A stretch of DNA of 64,000 nt from the NCBI RefSeq assembly GCF_001659605.2, contig NC_035161.2, forward strand, positions 28,753,691 through 28,817,690. The letters run 5' to 3'. Both the position numbers and the translations under genes were made by a program. Position 1 is the stretch's first letter. The number at the start of each line of letters is the position of its first letter. This DNA comes from Manihot esculenta. Its lineage: Eukaryota; Streptophyta; Magnoliopsida; Malpighiales; Euphorbiaceae. Below, piece after piece: positions 49,837 to 62,984 of this stretch. The notes beneath the pieces are model-generated. The model did no database searches. It saw nothing but the letters and a program-made list of their open reading frames with translations, and was not told the origin of the DNA.

Positions 49837-52800
49837 TTAATTATCTCCTCTTTCGGTTTTTACAGCATCAGAACCTTCATCTTGGCATCTTTCCAGGATC
49901 AAGTTACAGTTGTTCATTGTGCTTGCATCAAGAAGACCATGGTTCCAAAGCTTGATCATGAATAACCTCCAGCACCTGAGTCCAATGGATCAATATAAAT
50001 ATCTCTATATCTCTAATCAAATATTCAAGAAATTGAGGAATGCTGGAGGATGAGGGAAGAATGAAATAAATTACATAAAGGTTCAAAGCAAATGATCAAG
50101 AAATTATCATAATCGAGAACATTATCATCTGAGGAATAGCATACCAGTTGAAGAAGCATCTAATAAGAGGTCATGTGGTCCAATCAAATAGAACTACAGA
50201 ATGGAATTTCCTTTTTTTTTTGTCAATAAAAAATAGCCTTTTGAAGAATATTGCATTTCAAAGGTCCATCAAGTCAACCAATTAATGCAATTATTACCAA
50301 CATTGATCATGGTACTTCTATCTCTTGTAAACATAAATAAGCTGAGAGGCTCGCCAAATAGACTTTATTTTCCCACAGAAGGATTCTAATCCTACACAAT
50401 CAAGTTGTAAGTCTGTATAATTGTTAATATGAAATTGAATGAAGCAATGGCCAGAAAACAGGGGGGTGGGGGGAGATTATTCAGGAGCAGTACCAAAAAA
50501 GAGCAGGAGATCCAACCAGTTCCCTCCCATGAAGTTTTGAAAACGCCTCGCATGCCCAGGCTACATGACCATCTGCCAGCACCCTGCCAAATTTAAAAAG
50601 TAAAACCTTTTACCTTAATTTCACTATCAAACCAACTCGCATGAACCGGCTCTTCTTATGTGCTGCTGAGTCATGTAAACATCTCAGCGTACAAAAATTC
50701 ATGGAAAGAATTAGCAGAAAAGAGAGAGAGTACGAGAGAGAGACAATATACCTGAAAAGAATAAAAACAGAAGCAAGAAAACAGAAGAATTGGTTAGCAG
50801 CCATTACCTTTGCTTTCTTACAAATGAGTTCCACAGATGCATAAGTTGCTTCTCATCTTTGCTAACATCCACGAAGTCATCAAGCATCTAAAACATCAGT
50901 TCAATGTTAATTTCTCCACTCTAAAACATCTCATTTTGGAAATGAAAGTTATGCTTAGATGGCCCACAAGAGGCACATGAACGGTATCTACATGTAAGTA
51001 TATATAAAGAAAAGCAAGTGAAGTTGAATTCCAGTTGAACATATTCAAGTTCCACAACAATTAATCAGAATCTTAACATAAAAAGAAGAAAAACGAATAC
51101 GCATAAGCATCAGCCATACCCTTCTATCTTCAAAATCTGCAATGTCATCATCGACTTCATCTTCACTGTCTCGATCTGACATTACTTGTTCTAGTGCCAT
51201 AGGCTTCAAGTACAAAAATAAGTTGTAGCATAAGTTATAAAATAGCATAAACTTGTTAAGCCACATGAGAAAGTCAATCAGATCTTAGAATACCTATTCA
51301 CAAATACTGTAAATTGAAAATCAAAGCAATAATGACCACTTGCACAAACCATTCAGATAAAGATTCAAGGAAATTCATTTAGACTGATACTTTATTTATG
51401 TTTTAATGTTTGCTTTATCCTTTTATCTGGCAAAAGTTTCATGTTGAATATGGCCAATATGAAACATCAAGAAGAGATTGCTGCTGCATCTACCAATGAA
51501 ACTGCCTTCATGATGTATGATCTGATGTACACCCAGTACTGGAACCAAGTACCATAATCATCGTCATCATTTTCATAATTATTATTTAATTTGCTTTTTT
51601 TTCTTATTATTAAAATAATTACACAAGAAAACCTGAGTGGGCGCATAAAAAGAGAGGGAATCAAATAGGGCTATTGGATAAAAAAATCCAAATGTTTACT
51701 ATAATTCACACTTATATCCAAACACTTTAAATCTTGAATGGTAATGTTAAATCTTTTCAATTTGTCATGATTATAGTTAAGAGGATTAAATCGAAGTAAA
51801 AAAGTTAATGGTAAATTATAATATAGTCCCTACAGTTCTATTTGACTAATAAAATAATTCTTAAATACATATTTTTATTACAACAATATCATTTTTTTAT
51901 TAATCTCATTATCTACTCCCTATTTTCACTTTTATATAATATTATAGATTATTAATAAAACGTAAACTATGAAAAAAAAATAAAACTTTACAATTTAAAA
52001 CATATAATATTTCATTTTATTTCGAATATTATTAATGAAAGTAAAGTTTTCCAAATATAAAAAATATACACAAATTATAATATTGAGTATAAGCATTCAA
52101 TGAAATATTTTAATATATATTATTTATATGTGATATTTTATATAATATGAATTCATTTGTAATAAATATTTATAATATATTTAATATTACATATAATAAT
52201 TATAAGATATATTTAATTTCAAAATAAAATTTAAATTAAAGGATTATATGTTTTATTAATAATACAAAATTTTAAGAACTATATTGTAATTTGTCATTAA
52301 CTTTTTCAAATTTAATTTAGTCCTCTTGGCTATAACCGTGGTAAATTGAAAAAATTTGACTTTACCGTCCAAGATTTAAAGTCTTAGATATAAATGCGAA
52401 ATACCGTAAACATTTGAATTTTTTTATCCAATACCCCTTAAAAAAAATACTATAATTTCCTTCGTTGAAAAAATTTGTTCTAGTTCCATGCTAATATACC
52501 TCAATGAGTCTATCCTCCAAAGGAGTTCAATTGAAGTTCTCATTCAAATTCACATGTGAGTTTACTAAGTTTTAAATCTGCATGAGATAAACCCTGAATA
52601 TAAATTAACAAATAAAAGTTATAAGATTACAAGTTGAGAAGCTAAAATCTAAAAAGAACTGTAACATCACTTGACATTAATAACATCGAAAGAAGAGGTT
52701 GGAAATTCAAGTGCTAAAAAAGGGGAAAGAAAAACTAAAGAAGGAAGCAAATTTTCTTGTATTAGTTAGTTCTGTGCAACGTCCCTCGTATGATAAAGAA

Positions 52801-55800
52801 CATTTTCCTTATACCTTTAACAAGCTTTTCCAAAAATACCGGTCCTTAGGAACCATATCTCATGAAAAGCCTGGGAAAATTGCCAAGGTATCCTCAAATT
52901 TTTTGTACTGAAACTCTTTATGATATTTCCATTTGCTATGAAAAGCTTAAATGTTCAAATTAAGTAGTGCAAGAACTGAAGATTATGCAGGCCACTGATC
53001 AACGAAACAATAGAAGCAGAAAATAGATGAACAAACGAAAGTTTTACCTGAACTCTGTGAGAGTGATAAAACTGTCTTCTCTGCAGGAGTACACGGCTAG
53101 AAAGAGAGAATTTAAAAAGAAAAAAAAAAGGAATAGCAGTTAGCATCCAAATATCAACAAAGTTAAAGGAAATGATATTCTCACTGTAATTTTTGAATTC
53201 ATGAAGGAGAGAGAAGATAACTGCTCTTTTTATTACAAAAGTACAAGAGCTAAAACATTTGTGGATAAACAAATATCTGGAGAAGAAAAGGGGAAAAGAA
53301 AAAGAAAAAAAAAATGAAAGATAATGAGATGTATAGCATCACTTAAAGAGAACTCTGTTGCTAGAAACAAATTTATGGTCATATGCAAAAAGATCAACAA
53401 TTGCATTGACAAAATTTTGGTTCACGTTGAAAGCACCACAGTAACAAGTTAAAAAAGACTAGATTTTATTTTTTTAAAAATTGCAGTTCACAGGTACCAA
53501 AAGTTCTTTCAATAACTATTTAATTTCCGAGAAGGATAGGCATACATAGCCATCAGAGGTTAGAAGAGGCATTCCACTGCCATTTCAATAAGAATTACCA
53601 AGTCGAAATTATGCACACAGATTGTAAGCAAATGCTATCCTCTACTTTGAGAAACAGCCTAAAAGCAGCTCAATTGGAAGTCAAAAGATTCAAGAAGCAC
53701 CAAAGAGGTTCAAAAGTCACTGGAACACTATTAAAATAAACTGACAGCATTAAGGAACATACTTTCTAGGGTCTGACCGGTCCACAGTTAACTTCCTTGC
53801 TTTTGCAATATGGATCCCAGCAGGCAGTAAAGGATCATTTCCAGATTGTGATTTAACACACTCAGAGTCCACAGAAGGTTGAGCCTTAGCAATTGAAACA
53901 TCTTGAATATTAAAACTTGATGCCACACGTTCCATTAACTCTGTTGCACTAGGATATTCGGTACCATAGTTTTCTGCCCCATGCCTCAAATTATGCAAAT
54001 CCTTCTCACTGGAAGATGACTTGGAAGCATTCTCACCTAAACAAGAAAGAACATCTAAAACAAGGATACAATGTCTAAAATTCCAATAATCCCTGCAAAA
54101 AAAAAAATGGTAAAAAAAAACCAGAGAATGACACTTACATCCATACATTTTTAGCAATCGGGCAACATACAACACATTAGAAAGGGAAAGGAAATTAAAA
54201 CAGATCCATAAGAATGAAACCAGAAAGCACCACTTGGCTTTCTTTCTTTAGCAAAGTGATTTACCATATTATAAAACATGTAACAAATTCTTGTCATTTG
54301 AAAAGGGGTAATACTAAAAAAGTACCTATCTTGTAAAGAATGAACCTTAAACATTCTATGATTATATTAGTTTTACAATTGAAATATTTGAAGATTAAGG
54401 AAGCAACACTATAAGGGTCAGAACTCAGAAAGAAATATTACCATCATCCTTCCTCAAAAATCCATTGTTTATGCCTTCCATGGGGAGTTTTTGGGAATCC
54501 AACTCCAAGAACTGCACACAGACTTGCTTATTTTGATCGCAGTTTCTTGACTTGCGCCTTCGTGGCCTTGGGCTGCACATACAAATTGTTTAACGTTTTG
54601 ACTTACAACTACTTTTACTGATACATAGATGGATATTCACCAAAAAATGGAAACTGCATTTGGAGATCTGAAACCAACCAGAAGAAGAATGTCTGCTGTC
54701 TTTGCTCTACTCCATCTGCAACAGTCTGTATGTATTGACAAGATGTAGACAGTTAGAAAAGAATTTTTCATGCTTCACCAAACTTGAAGGCCCCAATATG
54801 ATACTTATTCCAGAACACAAACAAAAGTTGAAAGGACTACATAATAGAGCAAAAATATTTTCAATAGGATAACAGTGCAACAAAGGTATGAATGTAACAT
54901 TAAGTATAAAAAGTTCTTCAAAGGAGTTAAATGGAATATTAAATTCTTCATGCTTCTTCCTTATCTGCTGGGACATGGGAGTCTTTATTGGAATTGCAAT
55001 TTGTTGGGATTTCATAGGAATTAAGAAGCTCTTTTGTAAGGATTCCAAGTGAAAAATCAGTTGCATAGCATCTCATTGAATCTTAGTTCCTTTTTATGCG
55101 AAGTACCAAAAAAGGTCCACTATTTAACAAAGAAAAAATCATCCCCACAATACATCAAGTAAAGTTCTGACCTCTGATAAGAATCTATCAATTTTTACAG
55201 AGACGTTCACTGCTTGGTACTCTTCACTCGCCTACGAAATAAAGTTTCTTGATTAATACTTCCAGAAGCTCTCAATGCAGAAAACTGATTGAATTATTAT
55301 TACCAACCCAAAACTCGAAGTTGAATAGATCATGTGAAGAGCACAAATGATACCGCAAACCCTATAAAGAGAAGTGAAACCCAAGTGAATGATAAGTTAT
55401 TTTGCAGAATCAAGGTTATAAATAAACTTTCACATTGCTTGCCTTGAATGCTTCAAAGTTTCCTAGAGGGAAAAGGAGTAATTTATTTTTAGTATAAAAT
55501 TCAATTATATCATCCAACCTGTTGCCAAGAAAATATCTATTTTTTCATATATTTTCTGTAGACCCATAATTCAGTGTGCTGTAGCATTAGCCCATCACCG
55601 AATCTTAAATTTTAAAAGTATTTATTTATACTTTGGAGCTAGGAATGGAATAACAAAAAGGTTAAGCACAAATAGAGCAAAGAAAACCCACCTTAAAACT
55701 CACACACATCATCAAGCAAAATGGACAGGAGAAGTCTTCAGTGACTGCAGGTTAACAAATCACGGAAAGGGTTAGATGGAAACAATTTTTTTATAAGCAA

Positions 55801-57240
55801 ATATTTAATAAAAACAAAGCACAATCAAATAGCAAATGTAGAATTCAATAAGCTTGAAGTCATGTTCTACCAATTATTAAGATTACACAACTATGATCTC
55901 TTTCCCCAATTCCTCACTTTGTCTTTCAAGTAAGGCAGTAAAGCATATCCAACTTAATAACTAAATATTATCAATATAGAACAACTACTAATAGTTGGTA
56001 TTGGTACCTAATGAGCCAAGTTACTAGCTGCAAAAAAATTTAGAATTGACAGTCTTAGGATCAACCTCATTCCTTGCCGGTACTAAATCCTCCACCACAC
56101 CACCCGTCCCACTCCGAAAAAGGAGAAAAAAAAAAAAAAAAGCAAATACAAGATACAATTTTATGAGACTCCAAACAAAATTTTGGTACCTTCAGTCTTT
56201 TGTAGTTTGTTATTGTAATCCCTATAGTTGAAAATTACAACTCCAGCAGCCAACCTAGAAAAGCATATGAAACCAAATAAATTAACTACTTGGTAAGAAC
56301 AATAACAAAATTAAAGACTAAAAAGCGAGAATTGATAAAAATGATAACCACGTGTACTTTCTTTCCTCTGATTTTGATGGATATATAAAGCTATCATAAC
56401 TCATATTTCACAGAAGAAAGAACAACTGATCATACTAACTGTTGATCAGAGCTGGATCCTTTTCTTAACCACATAATAGCAACTAATGACCTCCAGTGGC
56501 ATAGAACTAATGCAAAGCAAAACCCAAAAAATAAATTGACAGAAAAAGTTCCTTATGCCAAAGTAATGAAATTGGCAAGCCCATACCTCCTTTTACGCCT
56601 TTCTTTCACTTTGTAACGCAAACATCTTCGAAGAAACGAAGGCTACAAAAGAAAGGGCACTCAATTAAGAAGTGAAGCAGAAAAAAGAAGAAGAGAAGCT
56701 AGAGTTCGGTGCTTCACCTCTCACACAGGCTAAACCCTGATCAGTATTAGATTGCAAAGAAAAAGAAAAAGAAGAAAAGGAATCAAAAAGACATTACATT
56801 GTATTGAGCCCGGCGGTGAAGAATATTGTAAAGTTCAACAGGCTTGCAATATATGAGTAGGCTTTCATCAGCTGCGATAGCCTCTTCTACAGATAAATGC
56901 ACACAACAATTCTGATGACACATCTCCTCTTCTCAAATTCCCAGTTATAGATTCCTGTTTAATGAAATTCAATTAACATAAACCATGACCTAGCTAAATT
57001 ACAATATGAATTCGTAATCAGAACGTCTGAAAGAGAAAATTGCAGCATCAAAACCACAGCTAATACTTCCAAGAAAAAGAGCAACAACAAAATTACATGG
57101 ACAAGAAGAAGAAGAAGATTTACCCAATTGGAAGAATTTGGCCGGAAAAGGGAATTGCAGAAGCTCGGAGGAAGCAACAGCGAGACGAGGTCAAGGAGAC
57201 TCGTAGTCGTTAGGTTAGCTAACGGAAAACGAATTATAGA
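49837..57240 (-). CDS. VRN2-like Polycomb (PRC2) Su(z)12-type zinc-finger protein, 14 coding exons
   Basis: A nuclear VEFS-box subunit of Polycomb repressive complex 2 that supports H3K27 methylation. Coding exons right to left: 56798-56923, 56587-56642, 56190-56254, 55692-55744, 55308-55361, 55172-55231, 54679-54725, 54442-54572, 53763-54036, 53048-53096, 51120-51203, 50808-50887, 50494-50583, 49837-49975; GT-AG introns, 1308 nt, 435 residues. A non-coding first exon ends at 57124. It starts MCHQNCCVHLS like Arabidopsis VRN2 and jumps from RRCLRYKVKERRKRR straight to VIFNYRDYNNKLQ, lacking the roughly 200-residue segment present in EMF2. The C2H2 finger is Cys89, Cys92, His105, His110. The VEFS box covers about 275-420 (RRQFYHSHRVQ, MSDRDSEDEVDDDIADFEDR, WNSFVRKQR, CWRLFMIKLWNHGLLDA). 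In-frame stops precede the ATG in the same exon, fixing the start. One intron carries a transposon. Confidence 0.93.
51668..52437. mobile_element. 0.77 kb terminal-inverted-repeat element in a VRN2-like intron
   Basis: The left end (GGGCTATTGGATAAAAAAAT, 51668-51829) is repeated as its reverse complement at 52276-52437 (GGGGTATTGGATAAAAAAAT) with roughly 80% identity over about 162 bp. The interior is AT-rich and non-coding. A possible TA duplication flanks it, offset by one base on the right, so the superfamily is unresolved. It lies in the 1.84 kb intron between the exons coding YHSHRVQ and PMALEQVM. Confidence 0.85.
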
Positions 57241-57457
57241 ATAGACCCCTACCAATTGGGACCAGGCCAAAGTTAATTATTATTGGCTGCTCGAAAAATA
57301 ATTTTTATTTTACAATTAATAATTTGGTAATTAATATTTTTCAAATTCAACTTTATTACATTGGGTAGTTAGAGTCTTACTGTGGCCTTCTCTGAAGACG
57401 TGCTCTGTTTTGGATTGGTGGAAGGAAAAGTAAACAACAGTGGCAGTTAGAAAATTA

Positions 57458-57480
57458 AATAATAATAATAATAATAATAA
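57458..57480. repeat. (AAT)n microsatellite
   Basis: Seven to eight AAT units. Confidence 0.9.
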
Positions 57481-58110
57481 CAATTAGAAAATATTCATTG
57501 TTTTTAATTTAAAAAATTTTCATTTAATTGATTTTTTAGAATTTATTTGAATTTTTTTATAAAATAATTCATAGAAAGAATATAATTTAAATTTAAATTT
57601 TATTTTATTTTTGTCAGAATTATTATTGAAAAGGTATTCTGTCAAATATACTAATTCAGTAATATTTTTTTAAAAAAAAATTTGGACGTATTTTAACCAT
57701 AAAAATATTAAAACAATAAAAAAATTAACTTATTTTAATCCTAAAACTGAATGTAAAGAACCATGGAGCTGGGCCTGGTGGACTCTTAGGAAGAATGGTG
57801 GCCCTAGCCCACATATAATTCCTCCATATCGCCTTTAGATAGGGCTGCCAAGCAAAAGATAAACTTTTCTTGGACTGGCTACTAATTTGATTCTTATTTT
57901 TAAAAATATAATATTATTTTACTTACTCACACACTTATATTTTCCTCTCTAATTTCTAATTTAATTTTTAAATATTATTGTTGTTATATACAATTTTATC
58001 CCATAATTTTATAATTACCTACAGTTTCATCCTCATATTTATCGTTTCGTCTAATGATTCATCTCTTCTCTCTATATATTTCTTTCATTTAAAATAAAAA
58101 ATTGATGAAA

Positions 58111-58194
58111 AGATAAAATTTAATGAGTAAAATCATAAATAATTACAAGTTTAGATAAAATTTAATGAGTAAAATCATAAATAATTACAATTTT
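58111..58194. repeat. Exact-type tandem duplication, period 42 bp
   Basis: AGATAAAATTTAATGAGTAA starts at 58111 and again at 58153. The two 42 bp copies are almost identical, so the duplication is recent. Confidence 0.9.
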
Positions 58195-58319
58195 AGAGGA
58201 TGATGTTTAAATAATTATAATTTGTGTAAATTAAATATTCATGTATCTTAAAATAATAACAACAAACTTAGCAAAATGATCTAAATATTTGATGAAAGCA
58301 AAGTACAATGATAAAATTA

Positions 58320-58540
58320 TCTATTTTAATTAAAAAAATTACTATTTAATTTACATAATATATGAAAATTTATTAGTTAATTTTTTAATTTTAAAAATAT
58401 ATTAAAATGTTTCTAATATTTTAAAAAGTCTATTAGTTAATTATTTTATTATTTTTGCGGTGAAATATTTTAGTATTAAACTTATTAGTTGATTTTTTAA
58501 ATTTTTAAAATATTTTCTATTTAATTTCTTTATTTTAATA
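58320..58540. mobile_element. Second copy of the MITE-like family seen at 4280-4660
   Basis: TTAGTTAATTTTTTAATTTT then AAAATATATTAAAATG matches the element near 4330 almost base for base, with the preceding ACTATTTA...CATAATATAT block also shared. Confidence 0.5.
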
Positions 58541-58544
58541 TAAA

Positions 58545-60240
58545 ATAACATGAATAGCAAATGCATAACATGTGTTTACAAAGCCCAGATTATTACTCAT
58601 TCTGTGTTAGCAGGTAATAACTTAACAATAATACTTATATATAACACCATGAAAATGGGTAGAATATTTTTTAGTATTAGATTTAATTCTAATAGTTTGA
58701 ATTTAATTAACTATGATTAGATTTGAAACGTATTTAAATTTAAAAAATAATACCCTAATAAATTCAAATCGAATTTAAATTTTATTTTTAAAGTAATCAC
58801 TCGAATATATTTATATAAATAATTAATTTAATATAAAAAAATATATTTTACTGTAATATTTATATTTTTTATATAATTTTATTAAAAATTAAATATTTTT
58901 TAGAAATATTAGTTTTTTAAATAAAAATTATTAATAACAAATATTTTTATATAAATTATTTATTAAAATATATGAGATTAAACGAATTTAAATAATAAAA
59001 ATCAGATTTAAATAGTTTAGATTAACTTTTAATCAAATTTAAAATAAATTTAAATATTACTAATATAAATTAATTTTTAATTTTTAATTTTTAAAGATAT
59101 TCTATCTATTTGTCGTCTCTAATTATATATAAATTTTATAATCAAAGCCAATACATATCTTTTTATATCTAAAATGTATAATGCTTACATTAATCGGTTA
59201 ATAAATACATATTTTTTTAAAATAATTGAACTTAATACGAGAAATATTTCGCCATATAAAAATTATAAGCGATTATCGGAATATCTTTATAATTCTTAAT
59301 AGAAACAATAATATCTTTTTCTTCATCGAGTCAATTGACGCATATCTTTTTCCATAAAAAATGAGAAAGAATAAGTTAGATTTAAAAAAGAGAAAAATCT
59401 AAGCGTATGATGTTACAAAAGGATTATGGAGAGAAATTTAGAATAAATACATAGATGTATCAAACTTAATGATTTAAATATTTAGATACTCGCTAATTCC
59501 TTGTTTAAAATTAAAAAATTAATAAAATTTCTATTTTTTTATATTTTTTAAATGAAAGAATTTATTTTTTTAATTTATAAAATTAATTTTAAAAAAACTA
59601 TATATAATTTTATAAAAATTTATTTGAATTTATTTTTTAAAAAATAAATCATGTGAAAGGTAAGTGGGTAGGTATGGTCTAGCTAAAGGAAAAAAAATAT
59701 ATATATAACATTATCTCTGTCCATGCAAAAGTCAAAGTCCTATTACAGATGGATTTCTATCAACGAAGAGTTTATCTTAGATATAATCATATGATAAATT
59801 AATAAGCAATCAAGAAATTATATTTTCTATTGAAATGTATCATGTATTATAATAGGGGCATCAATATTTTAATAATTTATAAATTATTAATTACACTGTT
59901 TTTGATCGAATCTAATGTATATAAATTAAAATTCTTAGTAATTGATCCGATCAAACAACTTAAAACATAAAAAATTATAATTAATTCCTTTATATTCGTT
60001 TCAAGTTTAAAATATTATTTATATAAATAAGAATCCCTTTATTACGGAATTTCTCATTTAATCTCAAATTTTTTTAAATTTATTTTAATTTTAATAGTTC
60101 GATCGTGGAAAAAAATAATATATTAAAAGGTGTTTTCACTACATGCACAACTCATAAATATAAATCAAAGTTATATATATATTTTTTAAAGATGGAAATG
60201 ATTTTCATGCAAATATATATATAAAAAATTTTATTTAAAT
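58545..60240. other. AT-rich intergenic DNA, nothing firm
   Basis: 58650-59060 resembles decayed 'GAATTTAAAT'-rich dispersed repeats. No gene or RNA is supported. Confidence 0.6.
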
Positions 60241-60274
60241 TGAATCTATATAAATAAAATAATAGCATACTCAT

Positions 60275-60370
60275 ATGAAACCATGCATGGAATTTCCTGG
60301 AAGGGTGCGAGCTAGCAAGGATGCGCGTGAGTTCATCATAAAGAAATGGCAGGCTGCTCGTGATGCATGA
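60275..60370 (+). CDS. Unexplained 31-residue small ORF behind a TATA box
   Basis: I do not recognise this peptide. The ORF starts MKPCMEFPGRVRASKDAREF and ends WQAARDA, is rich in charged residues and is clearly less AT-rich than the flanks, which is unusual for random sequence here. TATATAAATA at 60247-60256 lies just upstream. It could be a small peptide gene, a last exon (an AG precedes CATACTCATATG), or a relic fragment. No signal peptide is visible. Confidence 0.3.
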   Translation: MKPCMEFPGRVRASKDAREFIIKKWQAARDA

Positions 60371-62980
60371 AATTATATTAAAGCCTTTCTGTCTCTGTTA
60401 CTCGGTTTTCTGAATTAATTTTAAAAATGTTGACATGATGCGTGACTTCTTAATCTAATTAGATTCTTCAATGCAATACACATATATATATTATAAATTC
60501 ATTTTCTTGGGTGACAAAATACCGAACAGCCACTGCTTCTGTCATCACCTTGAATATTACCGTCTCTTAATTTCAACGCCTGATATACATGTATATATAT
60601 TATTAATAAATTTTATTTTTTAAATTAAAATTAAATAACAAAAAATAAATTATCTCATTAAATTTCTGGTAGTACAGTTTAAATAGTTAGAAAAACTACA
60701 TCTTGATGATCTGAAATCCAGAAAATTGAATTTTACAATGGGTTCTGTATAACTAGAAAAGTTTAAACATAGAGAGGAGTATTCTTCATTTTTATTTTAT
60801 CTGCTAGTGACTTGCCAACAGAACGAATATCATTAGACCACCTGTTCCTGCTACGCTGATACGGACGTACGAGGGAATCTGATCTCTGCCCCATGAGTGG
60901 CTTGAAGATCTCTAATGGGCTATTTTCATGAGTCTGACTCTAGACGGGGTGAGGTGAATCCAGAGGTTATCACATCTTATATTTGGATAAAATTTATTCG
61001 GGAAATCTTAAAATATAATATTATTAATTTGTGATTGTGATATATTATTTTATGGTTTGATTCTGAAAACTTAGAAAGTAAATAAAAGTAAGTAATTAAA
61101 TTAATTATGGAAATGAAAAATGATTTAAACGATATACAATAAAGAATTATTTTCCTATTAAGTGAGAATTACGTTTTCATTTTTCGCTTTTCTTAAGCTC
61201 AACGCGTCTGCATGTTCTTTTTCAAACTCAGACTTTGATTGACTCTTGAAAGATGAAAGCTGAAGATAGTAGAATTCTTTTCTTTTCTTTTCTTTTCTTT
61301 TCTTTCCTTTTCTCTTTACTAATCCAATCTAATCTAATGCATAATCCATCCTTATCATCATAAACTATCTCATTTTTAAAAAATATTTCATTTAAATTTA
61401 ATTCATATAAATTTAATCTAAATAAATTTTTTTTCTACTTTCATCCCACAAACATTTAAATCAAAAATTTTTTATTAAAAAAATTAACTTGGTTATATTT
61501 TATTACAGCTTTTTGTATATACAGATACAGTTAGGGTGCACTTTGCTTATCACAGGAACACTTTAGGCTTTATCAGTGAGCCTCTAACTTGAGAGTATTG
61601 TTGTTATCGGCTAAGAAGACAAAGCAAATCTCTCCACCTTTCTTGTCCTAAAAGGAAGAGTCTGGTCGGTGGTGATGTAGACGCCATTGCCACCTAATCT
61701 GGCTTTTCTAAACACCATACCTTTTTTCTGCTAGTTTTTACAAAGGAGTAAATGTGTCACGTTGATTGTGCTTCTACTTGATATTATTTAATTACGTATA
61801 AGCAATAGATTTAATCCTTCTTAATTATCTGAGTAACGTGATCATATCTTTATTTCCACGCCCCCATATCTCTTTTCTTTTCCTTGTTAAATACGTATGT
61901 CCTATCCTTCCTATGAAATTAAAAATTTTATAAAAATTTAATTTAATTAACTTTTTTATATTAAAATTTTTTAACTTAAAAATTTTTCATTATGAATAAT
62001 TTTATAAGAATTTATTTGAATTCTATTTTTACAAAATTTTTTATGCTAAACGAGAGGTATATGATTTCATTTTTTTATAAAATCATATATAATTTTTTAA
62101 TTAATATTTTATAAATTAAAAAATATAAATTCTTTAATTTTAGATAACGTGATTTTCTAACATTAAAACTCTAAATAATTTATTATATTTTAGTATTTAT
62201 AAAAATTTTGACTTAAATATCAGAGTGGCTATCGTGACCTTTTCTCCCTCAATTACTGTACTGTTTCATTTGACCATTTTGGTCAAATGATCAATCTAAT
62301 TTTAATAATTATATTATTTTATTAAAAAAATAAATTTAATTTTTATATGATCACATTATTTTTTATTTATATTTTAAAAAAATATATCTTTAGTTAAAAC
62401 GTTGAATGATTTTCCATCCATGTGTGAAAAATTGATTAAAAAATTAAATTGAATTCTTAAAATTTTCTAAGTTTCCAAAACACATAGGTTAAATTATGTG
62501 TGTTAACAACTAAATTAGACTAATCAAACAGAGCAATGGGTATATTAGTAAGGTGCTTAAATTAATGCTTTTAAAATTGAAAATTCTTGTTAAACTCGTT
62601 AAATCATAAATTCGAGACATACTGTAGTGATGGAATTTACATGTAAAATAAATGAAATCTACATTAAGAATTTAAAATTATTTTTTCATTTGATATGGTT
62701 ACATTTTGTAATAAAATAATTCAAATAAAATTTTATAAAATTATACATGACTTCATTTCATTTAAAAATTAAAATTTTATAACTTAAATAAAAAATTAAT
62801 TCTTGTATTCTAAATAAAAAAATTGAATGATAAAATATTTAAATTAAATGTTTATAAATTTGTTTATTCTAAATAAAGGTATAAAATATTTAGCTTGTCA
62901 TATTTAACTTATTTTTCTTACGTGCATTATTAGGGTTCAATAAATTCACATATCCTTTATCAAGCAGTTATTGGGTAGGG
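60371..62980. other. Intergenic DNA with small unique islands
   Basis: 60820-60965 and 61500-61740 are less AT-rich islands without open frames; the first looks repeat-derived (GGGAATCTGATCTCTGCCCC). No gene is supported. Confidence 0.55.
61275..61305. repeat. (TTTTC)n microsatellite
   Basis: About six pentanucleotide units, followed by imperfect C/T-rich sequence. Confidence 0.9.
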
Positions 62981-62984
62981 TGAC

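Larger units (their letters stand above)
57241..58310. other. Promoter side of the VRN2-like gene and intergenic DNA
   Basis: 57124-57240 is the probable non-coding first exon. Beyond it the DNA is AT-rich with no gene; a small unique patch at 57755-57860 has no open frame of note. Confidence 0.6.
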
